DNA of 64,000 nt from Bradyrhizobium sp. AUGA SZCCT0283 (GTDB lineage: Bacteria > Pseudomonadota > Alphaproteobacteria > Rhizobiales > Xanthobacteraceae), in assembly GCF_018130385.1 (NCBI RefSeq), contig NZ_JAFCLU010000018.1:98037-162036 (forward strand). Reading direction: 5' to 3'. A model generated the notes under the pieces. It had not been told where the DNA came from. It did not search any database and was given only the letters and a program-made list of their open reading frames with translations. The translations under genes were made by a program, and so were the position numbers. Within the stretch, counting starts at the first letter, position 1. Every line of letters starts with the position of its first letter. Positions 1 to 9,844 of this stretch are shown here, one piece after another.

Positions 1-1
1 G

Positions 2-652
2 CTATCACAAATCACGTTGTCAACTGTGGTGTTCCACGATTCTCTGTTGCCCCGATATCGCGGATTTGCACCGACGGTGACCGCACTAATGAACGGAGAT
101 CGCGAGATCGGCGTAACTGCCTTGCAGCCCAACGATAGCGTCGACGAGGGGCCAATTATTGCGCAGCGCTCCCTGCCGATTTCCTATCCGATCAAGATAG
201 AGGCCGCGCTGACGCTGCAGGCAGCCTTGATGACGGATTTGGCTATCGACATCGTCGATCAGTGGCGGCGAAACCAGCTCTCGGTTACTCCGCAGCAGGA
301 GAACCACGCGACATACAGCATCTGGCGTGACGAAGAAGATTATGAGATCGACTGGTCCGCTGATGCCCAAGCGATCGAACGCTTTGTGAACGCCGTTGGC
401 TATCCCTATACCGGCGCCCGGACTACCGTTGGCGGTATCGAAACCATCAGAATTCTGGAAGTATCGGTGGTTTCGGACATGCGTTTCGAAATTCGAGATG
501 CCGGAAAGATCTGGAAGCTTGATGATGGTAAACCCGTCATCGTCTGCGGCGCCGGGATGATTCGAATCGAGAAATGGCGACGTGAAAACGGAACGGAGTT
601 CGCGTTTCAACGGTTACGGACAAGGCTCGGGCCCGCCAGACCGGCTTTGTAG
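2..652 (+). CDS. Formyltransferase family protein, 5' end outside the window
   Basis: The reading frame is open from base 2, so the gene starts upstream. The N-terminal part seen here carries the formyltransferase signature (HDSLLPRYRGFAPT) followed by the active-site-like stretch NDSVDEGPII, as in methionyl-tRNA formyltransferase and sugar N-formyltransferases. These enzymes move a formyl group from 10-formyl-tetrahydrofolate to an amine. The rest resembles a C-terminal accessory domain. The nearby glycan-type membrane proteins and the glycosyltransferases at 29-33 kb make an amino-sugar formyltransferase more likely than the housekeeping fmt, but that is inference. A TTG at 17 gives an internal start, but homology runs upstream of it, so it is not taken as the real start. 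Confidence 0.75.
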   Translation, partial: LSQITLSTVVFHDSLLPRYRGFAPTVTALMNGDREIGVTALQPNDSVDEGPIIAQRSLPISYPIKIEAALTLQAALMTDLAIDIVDQWRRNQLSVTPQQENHATYSIWRDEEDYEIDWSADAQAIERFVNAVGYPYTGARTTVGGIETIRILEVSVVSDMRFEIRDAGKIWKLDDGKPVIVCGAGMIRIEKWRRENGTEFAFQRLRTRLGPARPAL

Positions 653-683
653 CGGCGATCAGAGAAACCACTTGGTAAGTGGA

Positions 684-2837
684 TCACTTTCCGATCTGAG
701 GAAACGACACCCGCCACAAGCTGAAAGCTTCGGATGATCCGATAAGCCGCAGGCTCTCTGTCGGCTCTACCGACAATGCACGCGGCGCCATGACAAAGAC
801 AGGCCCTTTATCAATCAACGTCGCGGCAATGGCGACTACGTCCGCCAAGTCGAGTACGCCCTTCGATGCCGATTCAAAGGCGTGAAATACGTGCTGTCGC
901 TGCGTCTCGATCTTGGCCTGAAGAGCCGGATCTGTGGCGCGTCCAGGTACATGTTGCATCATATACGCGTTGAGTGTCCGGATCGGATGACGCGCTACCC
1001 ACCATATTGAAGCGCAATGCGTTCCGCGATAGATTGGAATGACAATTGCGGCCGAAGAGCCCTCAGCAGCACGTGCGAACAAGTCAGCGTCCTCCTGCTT
1101 CATGCAGGATGACAATTGCGGAAGATTCACTGAAGGTCCTTTGACAAGGCTGATCGCGGCCTCTGACCAGTGCCGGCCTAGCCAGACGATCGTATGAAGG
1201 GGCACCTGGGCCAAATGCAAGCAGCCCAAGAGCACGATCGCGACATAGGACGCAACTTTGATATGGCGTTGCCGGACACTCTCTAGAACCTTGCCTTCGA
1301 TCATCAATTGCAGCCCGCGTCCAGCCAGAAGAACAAAGGAGATGTTGGAGAAATACAGGAATGAGATATGGCTGAACTCCGGTGCCTGAGTCAGGAAAAA
1401 TCCGGACAACCCGGCTATTCCGCAGCCCAAAAGAAGAATGTCCACACCCCTCAGATGCCCGCGCATCTGAAGAAGGCAAGCGGGAAGTGCCGGGGTCAGG
1501 AACGCGGCCTGAAACATGGCTATCACGGCAAAACCGATCATGCCTGCAGGTATGCGGCCGACTCCAATCTTCATCAGCATGTGGGGTAGCGTCAGCAAGT
1601 CCTGACTCGCCAGGAAGGTGAACGGCTGCCAGGCGATTTTGACGGTGCCGGCTCCCGAAAATCCGTCTCCAGCCGTGAAGAAGAATTGCATGCCGGCCGC
1701 GAACCCAATCATCGTCGCAACCAAATCAACGGCATTCCCGGCGAGCGTTCCTTCCTTTCGCCAGGCCGATACAGTCAGCCGAAGAACCAGCGCACATAGC
1801 ACGATAGGCGTGCAAACACCTCGAGCGCCGGTGGCCAAAAAGGCAAGCGCAATGAGTACAGCAATCCGAAAGCTTCTGCCGGCAACCGTCCTGCTTTGCT
1901 GTTCCAGGACAAACGCCAGGATTAGGAAAAACAATATGATGGCAAGAAAAGGCGAAAGGATAAGATTGGCGCCGTATGGCATGAAGCTGGCGAAGACAGC
2001 GCCCGAAACAGGCGCGATCCCGACTACCCAGTACACACAAAGCACCGCGAGGTATGAGATCCACCAGCTCAAGCCAACAACCGATCTGGCGAAAGCGACC
2101 ATCAATACGGCCGAGGCTGCACCGAGCAGCGCGGGCCCATATGCGATTACCAGGACGTCGATGGACACGCCCGTTGTAACATTGATGCCCAGGAGCCAGA
2201 GGTGCGCAGCGTAATTGTAGGACCAGGGCGCATTCGGAAACAAAAAGTTCGGCGGTGGCCACCCGACCTCCAGCCCGCGAATGATCACCGCTTCAAAGGC
2301 GGTGTGCATGGAATACGACTCAGGGTCCGCGCTCGTGTAAAGAAATCCAAGCCCAACCAAGGCCGTACTGCAGAAGAATGCAGTGGAACCGATACAATAC
2401 AGGCCGCTTCCGCTTCCTTTCCATGCGACGGGCATCGCAAAACGCGCTCGGAAAAGATCGGCTATCACGACTCCGCTTGCGGCAAGTGGCAATAAAAAGA
2501 GCAGTGACAACTGACCGAGCGGCCAAAGCAGTATGACCGCCAGGACATTCAGGGTAATGCCAAGTCCAAGCGCGAATGCGAAATAGACACCCGCCTCCGC
2601 TGTCTTCGGTAAGATGAACCGATAGAAGACCAGGCCGGGAAACAGGTTGAACAGAAATACGTATCCCAGAAACCTGATAGCCGCTGCCGTCGAGGGGTAA
2701 AGCGCATTCAGGCTGGTGAGCACGATGATGACACAGAGCGCCAGGGTAGCGACGGCGAGTACTATGAACCGCAATGCGTCTGGTCTTGTCCAGCAGATCA
2801 TTCCCAACCTGTTCACAAATACGCTCAAACGAGTCAA
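684..2837 (-). CDS. Large polytopic membrane protein, paralogue A
   Basis: A 717-residue protein made almost entirely of hydrophobic segments, with perhaps 12 or more transmembrane helices and a soluble C-terminal tail of roughly 150 residues. It has no signature I can name with confidence. The size and the helix-rich N-terminus with a C-terminal extramembrane domain recall GT-C type glycosyltransferases or polymerases of surface glycans. It is a clear paralogue of the next minus-strand gene: both share LYPST near residue 48, FNLFPG/FNLLPG, WSYNYAAHLWLLG, ATGARGVCTPI and a C-terminal QHVPGRA. It lies 128 bases downstream of that paralogue, in the same orientation. Function unknown. Confidence 0.8.
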   Translation of the reverse strand: MTRLSVFVNRLGMICWTRPDALRFIVLAVATLALCVIIVLTSLNALYPSTAAAIRFLGYVFLFNLFPGLVFYRFILPKTAEAGVYFAFALGLGITLNVLAVILLWPLGQLSLLFLLPLAASGVVIADLFRARFAMPVAWKGSGSGLYCIGSTAFFCSTALVGLGFLYTSADPESYSMHTAFEAVIIRGLEVGWPPPNFLFPNAPWSYNYAAHLWLLGINVTTGVSIDVLVIAYGPALLGAASAVLMVAFARSVVGLSWWISYLAVLCVYWVVGIAPVSGAVFASFMPYGANLILSPFLAIILFFLILAFVLEQQSRTVAGRSFRIAVLIALAFLATGARGVCTPIVLCALVLRLTVSAWRKEGTLAGNAVDLVATMIGFAAGMQFFFTAGDGFSGAGTVKIAWQPFTFLASQDLLTLPHMLMKIGVGRIPAGMIGFAVIAMFQAAFLTPALPACLLQMRGHLRGVDILLLGCGIAGLSGFFLTQAPEFSHISFLYFSNISFVLLAGRGLQLMIEGKVLESVRQRHIKVASYVAIVLLGCLHLAQVPLHTIVWLGRHWSEAAISLVKGPSVNLPQLSSCMKQEDADLFARAAEGSSAAIVIPIYRGTHCASIWWVARHPIRTLNAYMMQHVPGRATDPALQAKIETQRQHVFHAFESASKGVLDLADVVAIAATLIDKGPVFVMAPRALSVEPTESLRLIGSSEAFSLWRVSFPQIGK

Positions 2838-2965
2838 TCGCCCTGCACACTATGTTTCGGGAATGTATCGTTCAAGAGACTGCCAATAGGAAGGGTCGCT
2901 CAAGACATGATCCGCATGACACGCCGTGGCTAGACGTCCTATAACCCAGCGCACTGAGCAAAATC

Positions 2966-5074
2966 TCAGTTGCTCCGAGGGACCGACACCTTCCACAGCC
3001 CAAAAACCTCAGACGCCCCGACCAAATGAAGACGTTCCGGCGTCTCGATCGACAAGGAGCGAGGCGCCATCAAAAAAATGGGTCCGCGACCGACTAAGGT
3101 CTTGGCCAGCTCTATGATGTCCGACACATCCAGGATGCCTTTCGCCGCAGACTCCCACGCGTGAAACATCCGCTCTTGCTGGATCCGGATTTTGGCTTGG
3201 AGGGCCGGATCGGCGGCGCGACCGGGCACGTGCTGCAACAGGTAAACGTTGAGTGTATGGGTGGGATGGTGGACTACCCACCAGAATGCTGCACAATGCG
3301 TGGTGTGATAAATTGGAATGACAATTGCTGCCGGCGACACCGCACGAGCCACAGCGAATAGATCGGCATCGTCGTTACGCATACACGGCGCCAGCGCAGG
3401 CAGTGGTCTTGAAGACAAGCTGGCAACGCTCACCGCGGATGCGGCCAAATTTCCTCCAATCCACGCGATAGCATTGATGGGGATTTGGGCAAGGTGCAAG
3501 CACGCAAGCAACACGACCGCGACAATGGAGACTAATCCGAAGCGCAGTTGAGGTTTTGCAGTGTGGATTGTCAGCTGCAGCCCCAAGGCACCGAGAAGGG
3601 CGAATGAAATGTTGGAAAAGTACAGAAACGAGACATGACTCAGTTCTGGTGCTTCGGTAAGGAAAAATCCGGATAGTCCAGCGATCCCGCAGCCTAGCAG
3701 AAAAAACTCGACTTCCCGCGCATTCTTGCGCATGCGGATTAATGAAGCTGGAACGGCAGGGGTTAGGAATGCCGCCTGGAAGATAGCGATTACTGCAAAC
3801 GCCACAATGCCTGCTGGCACTGCGGCGAAGCCCCATTTGGTCAGCGCACCCGCCAAGGTCAGCACATCCTGGCTGGCAAGTAATGTGAACGGCTGCCCGG
3901 TGATTTTGACGGTGCCTGCCCCTGAAAATGAGGTTCCAACCGTAAAGAAGAAGCGCAGCCCGAGCCCGAACCCAACGATCACGGCCACCAGATCAAGGGC
4001 GCGGCCCGGCGACCGCCCCTCGCGCCTCCAGATTGACACTGTCAGGCGAAGAGCCATCCCGCAAAGCAGAATCGGCGTACAGACGCCTCTGGCGCCGGTG
4101 GCTAGAAACGCAAGCACCACGAGGGTGACGAACCGAAAGCACCGCTCCCGAAGGCCGGAGCCTTCTTCCTCAAAAAGGAATGCAATCGTCAGAAAGAACA
4201 CGATGAAGGCAACGAATGGCGACAAGATCAGGTTGGCGCCGAAAGGCATAAAGCTGGCGAGTATCGAGCCGGATATTGGCGCGATACCAACGATCCAGTA
4301 GACGCATATCGCTGGAAGATAAGCGACCCACCACGCCAAGCCAACCACATATCGGCCGAACGCGACCATAACTGCCGCCGAAGCTCCGCCCAGAAATGCC
4401 GGGCCGAATCTTGTCACCAATACGTCGATGGATGAGCCCGTTGTAAGCTTGACCCCGAGAAGCCACAGGTGCGCAGCATAGTTGTAGGACCAACCCGCGT
4501 TGGGAAACAGCAGATTTGCTGGCGGATAGCCAAATTCTAGTCCTCGAACGATGACGCCTTCGAACGCAGCATGCGACGAATAAGCGTCCGTATAGACGTC
4601 GCTGTAGGTGCCGGCATACATAAAACTAACGCCGAGCAAGGCTGTGAAACAGGCGAACGCTAGTCCGAATATCCAGGCAGGCACATTCCGAACTTCGGCG
4701 CATTCCAGCAACTCTGAGGATCGGCGAAGGCGCGCTATCCCGAGCGCGCCTGCGAAAACCGGCAGCAAGAACAAGTACTGCAGCATCGCGACCGCCCATA
4801 GCAGCGTGACCACAAGAATGTTCGTGACGATCCCAACAGCAAGCGAGAAAGCGAGGTAAACACCTAGCTCTCTCGCACCCGGCAGAAAATAGCGGGAGAT
4901 GACGGCACCAGGAAGCAGGTTGAATAGCAGGACGTATCCCAAAAACCTGATTGTCGCGTCCGTCGATGGATAGAGCGAGTGCAAGCCAAGAAAGACGATT
5001 GCGAGGCACAAAACCGACGTCCCGACGATTCGTGCGAGGGATTGCAAAGAGTTGGCTGCGACGCGGCTCGGCAT
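2966..5074 (-). CDS. Large polytopic membrane protein, paralogue B
   Basis: A 702-residue multi-pass membrane protein, paralogous along its whole length to the gene at 684-2837. Shared blocks include RFLGYVLLFNLLPGA, WSYNYAAHLWLLGVKLTTG, FLATGARGVCTPI, GLSGFFLTEAPELSH and LYFSNISF. Both keep the same domain order, so the pair arose by tandem duplication and has since diverged well beyond recent identity. The conserved acidic and tyrosine residues in the extracytoplasmic loops (PELSH, NYAAH) would be candidates for an active site if this is a GT-C enzyme. No function can be assigned from sequence alone. The 223 bases between this gene and the metalloprotease gene show nothing recognisable. Confidence 0.8.
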   Translation of the reverse strand: MPSRVAANSLQSLARIVGTSVLCLAIVFLGLHSLYPSTDATIRFLGYVLLFNLLPGAVISRYFLPGARELGVYLAFSLAVGIVTNILVVTLLWAVAMLQYLFLLPVFAGALGIARLRRSSELLECAEVRNVPAWIFGLAFACFTALLGVSFMYAGTYSDVYTDAYSSHAAFEGVIVRGLEFGYPPANLLFPNAGWSYNYAAHLWLLGVKLTTGSSIDVLVTRFGPAFLGGASAAVMVAFGRYVVGLAWWVAYLPAICVYWIVGIAPISGSILASFMPFGANLILSPFVAFIVFFLTIAFLFEEEGSGLRERCFRFVTLVVLAFLATGARGVCTPILLCGMALRLTVSIWRREGRSPGRALDLVAVIVGFGLGLRFFFTVGTSFSGAGTVKITGQPFTLLASQDVLTLAGALTKWGFAAVPAGIVAFAVIAIFQAAFLTPAVPASLIRMRKNAREVEFFLLGCGIAGLSGFFLTEAPELSHVSFLYFSNISFALLGALGLQLTIHTAKPQLRFGLVSIVAVVLLACLHLAQIPINAIAWIGGNLAASAVSVASLSSRPLPALAPCMRNDDADLFAVARAVSPAAIVIPIYHTTHCAAFWWVVHHPTHTLNVYLLQHVPGRAADPALQAKIRIQQERMFHAWESAAKGILDVSDIIELAKTLVGRGPIFLMAPRSLSIETPERLHLVGASEVFGLWKVSVPRSN

Positions 5075-5297
5075 TTACAACCTATTGACCACGAGCCTAA
5101 CTTAGTCAAATCGATGGAACGTGTGCTTCACTCTCGCTGATGGCGTCAAAGGCTGTTCGCGGCGCGATTGACACGCAGCGCCATCGCCTCGCAGGTCCGG
5201 CTTCCGCTCCCCGAGCCATTTCCGGCGACAGTGATGTCATTTTCCGTCACGAGCGATTAACTCTCGAATCGAGAGTGGCTTGGCGACGGCGACGCCG

Positions 5298-8126
5298 TTA
5301 GCGGATGATGAAATGGTGTAGTTCAGACTCGAGGAGATGAGCCGCGGGAGAGGCGATGGCATCGTGCTTGAGGGAGTCAAGCACCAGTTCGATGGGAGCA
5401 ATGGCGGATTCAGATAGGGACGAGTAAAATTCATCCGAAGTGATCGATCGATGATCACTCGCGGGCTGGTCGGACAGCGCCCCCCCAGTTTGGCTGAACT
5501 CGGCGGCGAACCTGAACGTATCGTTTGTTCCACCCGAATTCAGGAAGGCGCTGCCAATCCCCTCCGGTGCAACAAGAGTTTGTGACGTGACCGCTGCAGC
5601 TCCTACCGTGCTATCGCCATTCAGGTCCTGCTGAAAACTGGTCTCCAGCGATTTCAGTGTAGCGCTGCTGCCGGAATAGACGGCATAGGAGATGAAGTTG
5701 CCGTTGCTGTCGGTATTCCAGATCGAGAATTGATTTCCGGCGGCGTATTTCAAGGCCACCTGGTAGCCGCCCGCCGTCTGTTCCACGGCAATGGGCACAT
5801 AAGGATCGAACTGACCAACTGTGACCGCCGCGCCACCATATTTCAGCGTCGGGCCGTTGCCGCTGCTGATGTTGTTCAAATAGTAATTGCTATCGACCTG
5901 GACCAGGCTGGTCGATCCCAGTGCCTCGATTACCGTGCTGGGAACACCAATCGTTCCGTCACCGTTCAGGTCTTGGTGAAAACTGGTCTCCAGCGATTTC
6001 AGTGTCGTGCTGTTGCCGGCGTAGACGGCATAGGAGATGAAGTTGCCGTTGCTGTCGGTATTCCAGATCGAGAATTGATTTCCGGCGGCGTATTTCAAGG
6101 CCACCTGGTAGCCGCCTGCCGTCTGTTCCACGGCAACGGGCACATAAGGATCGAACTGCCCAAGTGTGACCACGACGCCACCATATTTCAGCGTCGGGCC
6201 GTTGCCGCTGCTGATGTTGTTCAAATAGTAGTTGTTATTGACCTGGACCAGGCTGGTCGATCCCAGTGCCTCGATTACGGTGGCGGGAGCGCCGATCGTT
6301 CCGTCGCCGTTCAGGTCCTGGTGAAAGCTGGTCTCCAGCGATTCCAGTGTCGTGCTGTTGCCGGCGTAGACGGCATAGGAGACGAAGTTGCCGTTGCTGT
6401 CGGTATTCCAGATCGAGAACTGATTTCCGGCGGCGTATTTCAAGGCCACCTGGTAGCCGCCGGCTGTCTGCTCCACGGCAACGGGCACATAGGGATCGAA
6501 CTGTCCCGCTGATACCGCCACGCCGTTATATTTCAGCGTCGGACCCGAGGTGGTGCCATTGGCATAGAGATAATAGGTGCCGCCGATCTGGGTCAGCGTG
6601 GTCGCACCGAACGACTCGATCGTGACGGGCAGCGAGTAAGCGCCGATCAGATCGGCCAGGCTAATTGCAACATTGCCGGTGAGATCGATCGCGAAATCGG
6701 CGACCCCGTCCCCATTGGTATCGCCCTGCAGCGTGGTGACGCCGGTGGAGCTGTTATAGAAATAGTTGAGTTCGCCGGCCGCACCGCTGAAGGAGGCGGT
6801 CGCGAGGAATTTGAACTGATCGTAGCTGCCGGTGCTGCTGATCGCGTCGAACCCGCTGAGGTCGATGTCATCCGTTCCGGAAACGAAATCGGTGATGCGG
6901 TCGTGCTGGCCGCTCGTGGCCGAGCTGTTGCCGAGCAGGAACACGAATATGTCGCCGCTGCCGCCGCCGGTCAGATTATCAACGCCGGAGCCGCCGATCA
7001 GCGTGTCGTTTCCGGCCCCGCCGATCAGCGTGTCATTGCCGCCGCCACCCGACAGCGTACAGCCCGTGTCGCTTGCGATCAGCGTGTCGTTGCCGCTGCC
7101 GCCAATGGCTTTCTCGATGACCGCGTTGAGTGCGATCCCGATATTGTTGACGAGGCCGCCGACCGAGGAAAAGGCGCCCGCGTGCAGGTCGATGGTCTGC
7201 GCCGCCGAATAGCCGGAGCAATCGAGCGTGTCGGTGCCGCCGCTGTCATAGATCGTCAGCGCCGGCGCCGAGGTGTAGTTGCCGAAATTGAAGACCGCGC
7301 CGGCATTGCTGTTGAAGCCATAGACGGTGTCGCCGGTTCGCGTCGAGGTCGCCGCGCCGTACATCAAAGCCACGGCGTAGATGTCCGCCATCTGCGGCGT
7401 GACCACGTAGCGGTACGAACTCCCGGAATAATTCGGCTCCGAGAAATACGACATGATGGAATATTGCCAGGTGTCGTTGGCATAGACCGCGTTGGTCGAA
7501 TAGGACGCGCTGCCATTATACGGCCCCTGGTGGCCTAGCCCGAGCGCATGTCCGATTTCGTGGATGTAGGTCTGGTAGCCGTAGCTGTCGATGCCGGTCT
7601 TGCCGTCGTACGCGCCGCCATCATTGGTGATCCAATCAGAGCTGATGTTGACGTACGCAGATGAGACCACGCCCCCCGACCAGCTGCCGCCGCTATAGGC
7701 CTGCATCGTGCCGTTGTGGGTGAACGTGATGTTCGCGGAGCCCGCGGTCTGGACGAAGGTGATGTTGGCAACCTCGGACCATGCCTGCAGCGCCGTTTGC
7801 GCCAGGAACTGCTCCGCAGAATTCAGCCCGGTGATATTGTAGCTGATGGTGTGGGACGCCCAGTGATGGGGAGTGTCGTTGGCGTATGACCAAAAGCCGT
7901 TGACGAGATAGTCGGCGAGCGTCGCGATCGACGCGACCGGCTTGCCGGCATAGAGCGCGGGGCTTTCCACGCTGGCGGCGGCGGCGTCCGCCAGCGGGTA
8001 AGAGTCGCCGTCAACCCGAAACGTCGTGTCGTGCAGGCTGTCAGGCGGAAGCGCGGCCGGGCTCGGCCCAAGCTCGAACGTCTGGAAGGCCCAGATCTCA
8101 TCGGAAAGCAGACCGTTCTTCTTCAT
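5298..8126 (-). CDS. Serralysin-like M10 metalloprotease with RTX and tandem C-terminal repeats
   Basis: A 942-residue protein without a Sec signal peptide. Residues 189-199 read HEIGHALGLGH, the zinc motif of metzincins, and SIMSYF near residue 225 is the Met-turn. RTX calcium-binding nonapeptides (GGSGNDTLI, GGAGNDTLI) follow at about 341-392, then a serralysin C-domain-like part. From about residue 500 come three repeats of 115 residues, each ending in the EF-hand-like DLNGDGTIG, then a tail ending in hydrophobic residues. This architecture points to type I secretion by an ABC exporter, but no exporter genes lie in the window. Likely role: an extracellular Ca2+-dependent protease. The ATG at 8126 is the first in-frame start. 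Confidence 0.9.
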   Translation of the reverse strand: MKKNGLLSDEIWAFQTFELGPSPAALPPDSLHDTTFRVDGDSYPLADAAAASVESPALYAGKPVASIATLADYLVNGFWSYANDTPHHWASHTISYNITGLNSAEQFLAQTALQAWSEVANITFVQTAGSANITFTHNGTMQAYSGGSWSGGVVSSAYVNISSDWITNDGGAYDGKTGIDSYGYQTYIHEIGHALGLGHQGPYNGSASYSTNAVYANDTWQYSIMSYFSEPNYSGSSYRYVVTPQMADIYAVALMYGAATSTRTGDTVYGFNSNAGAVFNFGNYTSAPALTIYDSGGTDTLDCSGYSAAQTIDLHAGAFSSVGGLVNNIGIALNAVIEKAIGGSGNDTLIASDTGCTLSGGGGNDTLIGGAGNDTLIGGSGVDNLTGGGSGDIFVFLLGNSSATSGQHDRITDFVSGTDDIDLSGFDAISSTGSYDQFKFLATASFSGAAGELNYFYNSSTGVTTLQGDTNGDGVADFAIDLTGNVAISLADLIGAYSLPVTIESFGATTLTQIGGTYYLYANGTTSGPTLKYNGVAVSAGQFDPYVPVAVEQTAGGYQVALKYAAGNQFSIWNTDSNGNFVSYAVYAGNSTTLESLETSFHQDLNGDGTIGAPATVIEALGSTSLVQVNNNYYLNNISSGNGPTLKYGGVVVTLGQFDPYVPVAVEQTAGGYQVALKYAAGNQFSIWNTDSNGNFISYAVYAGNSTTLKSLETSFHQDLNGDGTIGVPSTVIEALGSTSLVQVDSNYYLNNISSGNGPTLKYGGAAVTVGQFDPYVPIAVEQTAGGYQVALKYAAGNQFSIWNTDSNGNFISYAVYSGSSATLKSLETSFQQDLNGDSTVGAAAVTSQTLVAPEGIGSAFLNSGGTNDTFRFAAEFSQTGGALSDQPASDHRSITSDEFYSSLSESAIAPIELVLDSLKHDAIASPAAHLLESELHHFIIR
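5595..6629 (-). repeat. Three tandem 345-bp coding repeats inside the metalloprotease gene
   Basis: The block containing GTCTCCAGCGATT recurs at 5641, 5986 and 6331, an exact spacing of 345 bp (115 codons). Units are nearly identical at DNA level over long stretches (the QTAGGYQVALKYAAGNQF and FSIWNTDSNGNF regions), so they are either recent duplications or kept alike by gene conversion. Outer boundaries are approximate. Each unit closes with DLNGDGTIG or a variant (DLNGDSTVG in the last), probably binding calcium. Confidence 0.85.
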
Positions 8127-8474
8127 CGATCAGGCCCGTCAGCAGGTCGTTCGGTTGCGGAGAATCGCAACGCACCCGGGAGGCTAGAATCGCCTCGTTA
8201 ACGCTTGTTTACCAGCCGGATTTGTCGTGCGCTTGCTTTGCGATGCATTACGGCGAAAAGCAGAATCCGCGGGGTACCGGTCCGTAGTCTTGCGGGGGCC
8301 GGTCGTCCGCGGTTCCGCGCTGTCGGGGCTTCCGGTCCCAAAATGGCGCCTCGCCCCGCCCCCATGGCCGCCCCTCGCCGGCAGCGAACAAGGAGTTGGA
8401 AATCGGCGCCAGATTGTCTAAGCCAGATTGGTCTGCTCGTTCCCCCGCGAAATCCAAAAAAACAAGGTTTCTCA
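8127..8474. other. Intergenic region between divergent genes
   Basis: About 350 bases separate the start of the metalloprotease gene (minus strand) from the chosen start of the CoA-transferase gene (plus strand). An in-frame extension of the latter back to 8205 exists, but its translation is rich in Arg and Pro and unlike the family. The promoters of both genes should lie here. No clear operator, riboswitch or terminator was seen. Confidence 0.5.
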
Positions 8475-9668
8475 ATGCCTTTCCCCCGCGCTTCGCAGGC
8501 CCTTTCCCGCTTCACCGTGCTCGATCTCACCCGCGTTCGCTCCGGGCCCACCTGTGTGCGGCAACTGGCGGATTGGGGCGCCAACGTCATCAAGATCGAC
8601 GCGCTGCTGGAAGACAGCGGCGGCGAGCAGCCCGGCGGCCCGCGCCAGGGCTCGGATTTCCAGAATTTGCACCGCAACAAGCGGGCCATGACGCTGAACC
8701 TGAAGGACCCTAAGGGCCTCGAAGTGTTCAAGCGGCTGGCGGAACAGGCCGACGTCGTGGTCGAGAATTTTCGTCCCGACGTGAAGGCAAAACTCGGCAT
8801 CGACTATGAGAGCCTGCGCAAGGTCAATCCGCGCATCGTCTATGGCAGCATCTCCGGCTTCGGCCAGGACGGCCCCTACCACAAGCGTCCGGGCTTCGAT
8901 CAGATCGCGCAGGGCATGGGCGGGCTGATGTCGATCACCGGCGCGCCCGGCCAGGGCCCGATGCGGGTCGGCATCCCGGTCGCCGACCTCACCGCCGGGC
9001 TGTTCTGCGCCATCGGTATCCTCACCGCACTGCTGGAGCGCGACGTTTCCGGCGAAGGCCAGTGGGTGCAGACCTCGCTGTTGCAGGCGCAGATCTTCAT
9101 GCTGGATTTCCAGGCCTCGCGCTGGCTGATGGAAAAGGACGTGGCCAAGCAGGCCGGCAACAACCATCCGACCTCGATTCCGACCGGCGTCTTCAAGACT
9201 TCCGACGGCTACATCAACATCGCCACGACCGGCGGACGGATCTGGGAGCGCTGCGCGCAGGCGATCGGCGCGCCCGAGCTCGTCACCAATCCCGATTACG
9301 CCACCGCACCTGCGCGCTCGAAGAACCGCGACGCGCTGAACGAAGCGATCGGCAGGCTCACCGAGAAGAAACCGACGGAAACCTGGGTCAAGGAATTGAA
9401 CGAGGCCGGCGTGCCCTGTGGCCCGATCTATTCGATCGACCAGATGTTCGACGACGCCCAGGTCAAGCACCTCGGCATCGCCCAGCACGTGCCAAACGAC
9501 GAGAACCGCCACATCCAGCTCGTCGGCCAGCCGGTGACGCTGTCACGCACGCCAAGCAAGATGGCCGCGCGCCCGCCGGAATTCGGCGAACAGACCGAGG
9601 AAGTACTGGCAGAATTCGGTTTTGCGAAAGATGAGATCGCGGAGCTGCGCCAGCGCAAGGTGGTGTGA
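8475..9668 (+). CDS. CaiB/BaiF family (family III) CoA-transferase
   Basis: A 397-residue protein, the normal length for class III CoA-transferases. The N-terminus LSRFTVLDLTRVRSGP, then GANVIKID, NKRAMTLNLKDPKG, ADVVVENFRPDV and YGSISGFGQDGPY, are hallmark blocks. The aspartate that forms the acyl anhydride in this family should be the one in the QIAQGMGGLMSITG region or just after it, but I did not place it with certainty. It would transfer CoA between carboxylic acids in the cytoplasm; the substrate is unknown. The start at 8475 was chosen because homology begins there, with an AAGG stretch just upstream. A palindromic repeat follows the stop. Confidence 0.9.
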   Translation: MPFPRASQALSRFTVLDLTRVRSGPTCVRQLADWGANVIKIDALLEDSGGEQPGGPRQGSDFQNLHRNKRAMTLNLKDPKGLEVFKRLAEQADVVVENFRPDVKAKLGIDYESLRKVNPRIVYGSISGFGQDGPYHKRPGFDQIAQGMGGLMSITGAPGQGPMRVGIPVADLTAGLFCAIGILTALLERDVSGEGQWVQTSLLQAQIFMLDFQASRWLMEKDVAKQAGNNHPTSIPTGVFKTSDGYINIATTGGRIWERCAQAIGAPELVTNPDYATAPARSKNRDALNEAIGRLTEKKPTETWVKELNEAGVPCGPIYSIDQMFDDAQVKHLGIAQHVPNDENRHIQLVGQPVTLSRTPSKMAARPPEFGEQTEEVLAEFGFAKDEIAELRQRKVV

Positions 9669-9680
9669 GCCACCGGTGCC

Positions 9681-9797
9681 GTCATTGCGAGCGAAGCGAA
9701 TCAATCCATCTATCCCCGTGTGGCACGATGGATTGCTTCGTCGCGGAGCCTGTCATCGGGCGCGCATGCGCGCAACCCGTTGGCTCCTCGCAATGAC
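9681..9797. repeat. Intergenic palindromic repeat, Bradyrhizobium type, copy 1
   Basis: Starts GTCATTGCGAGCGAAGCGAA and ends CTCGCAATGAC, with an inner pair of arms around ATCAATCCATC / GATGGATTGCTTCG. A nested inner palindrome (GAGCC...GGCTC around GGGCGCGCATGCGCGC) makes it longer than copy 2 at 18307. It lies 12 bases after the CoA-transferase stop, where it could form a stable hairpin in the transcript and act as a REP/BIME-like element. Confidence 0.85.
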
Positions 9798-9844
9798 GGC
9801 GCTTGATTGATCGCCGCGCGGCACAAATCAGCGCAGATCCCTTC

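Noticed and set aside
5595..6629. Repeats considered as a CRISPR or other DNA array
   Set aside because: The period is 345 bp, in frame and coding; it is a protein repeat, not an array of short repeats and spacers.
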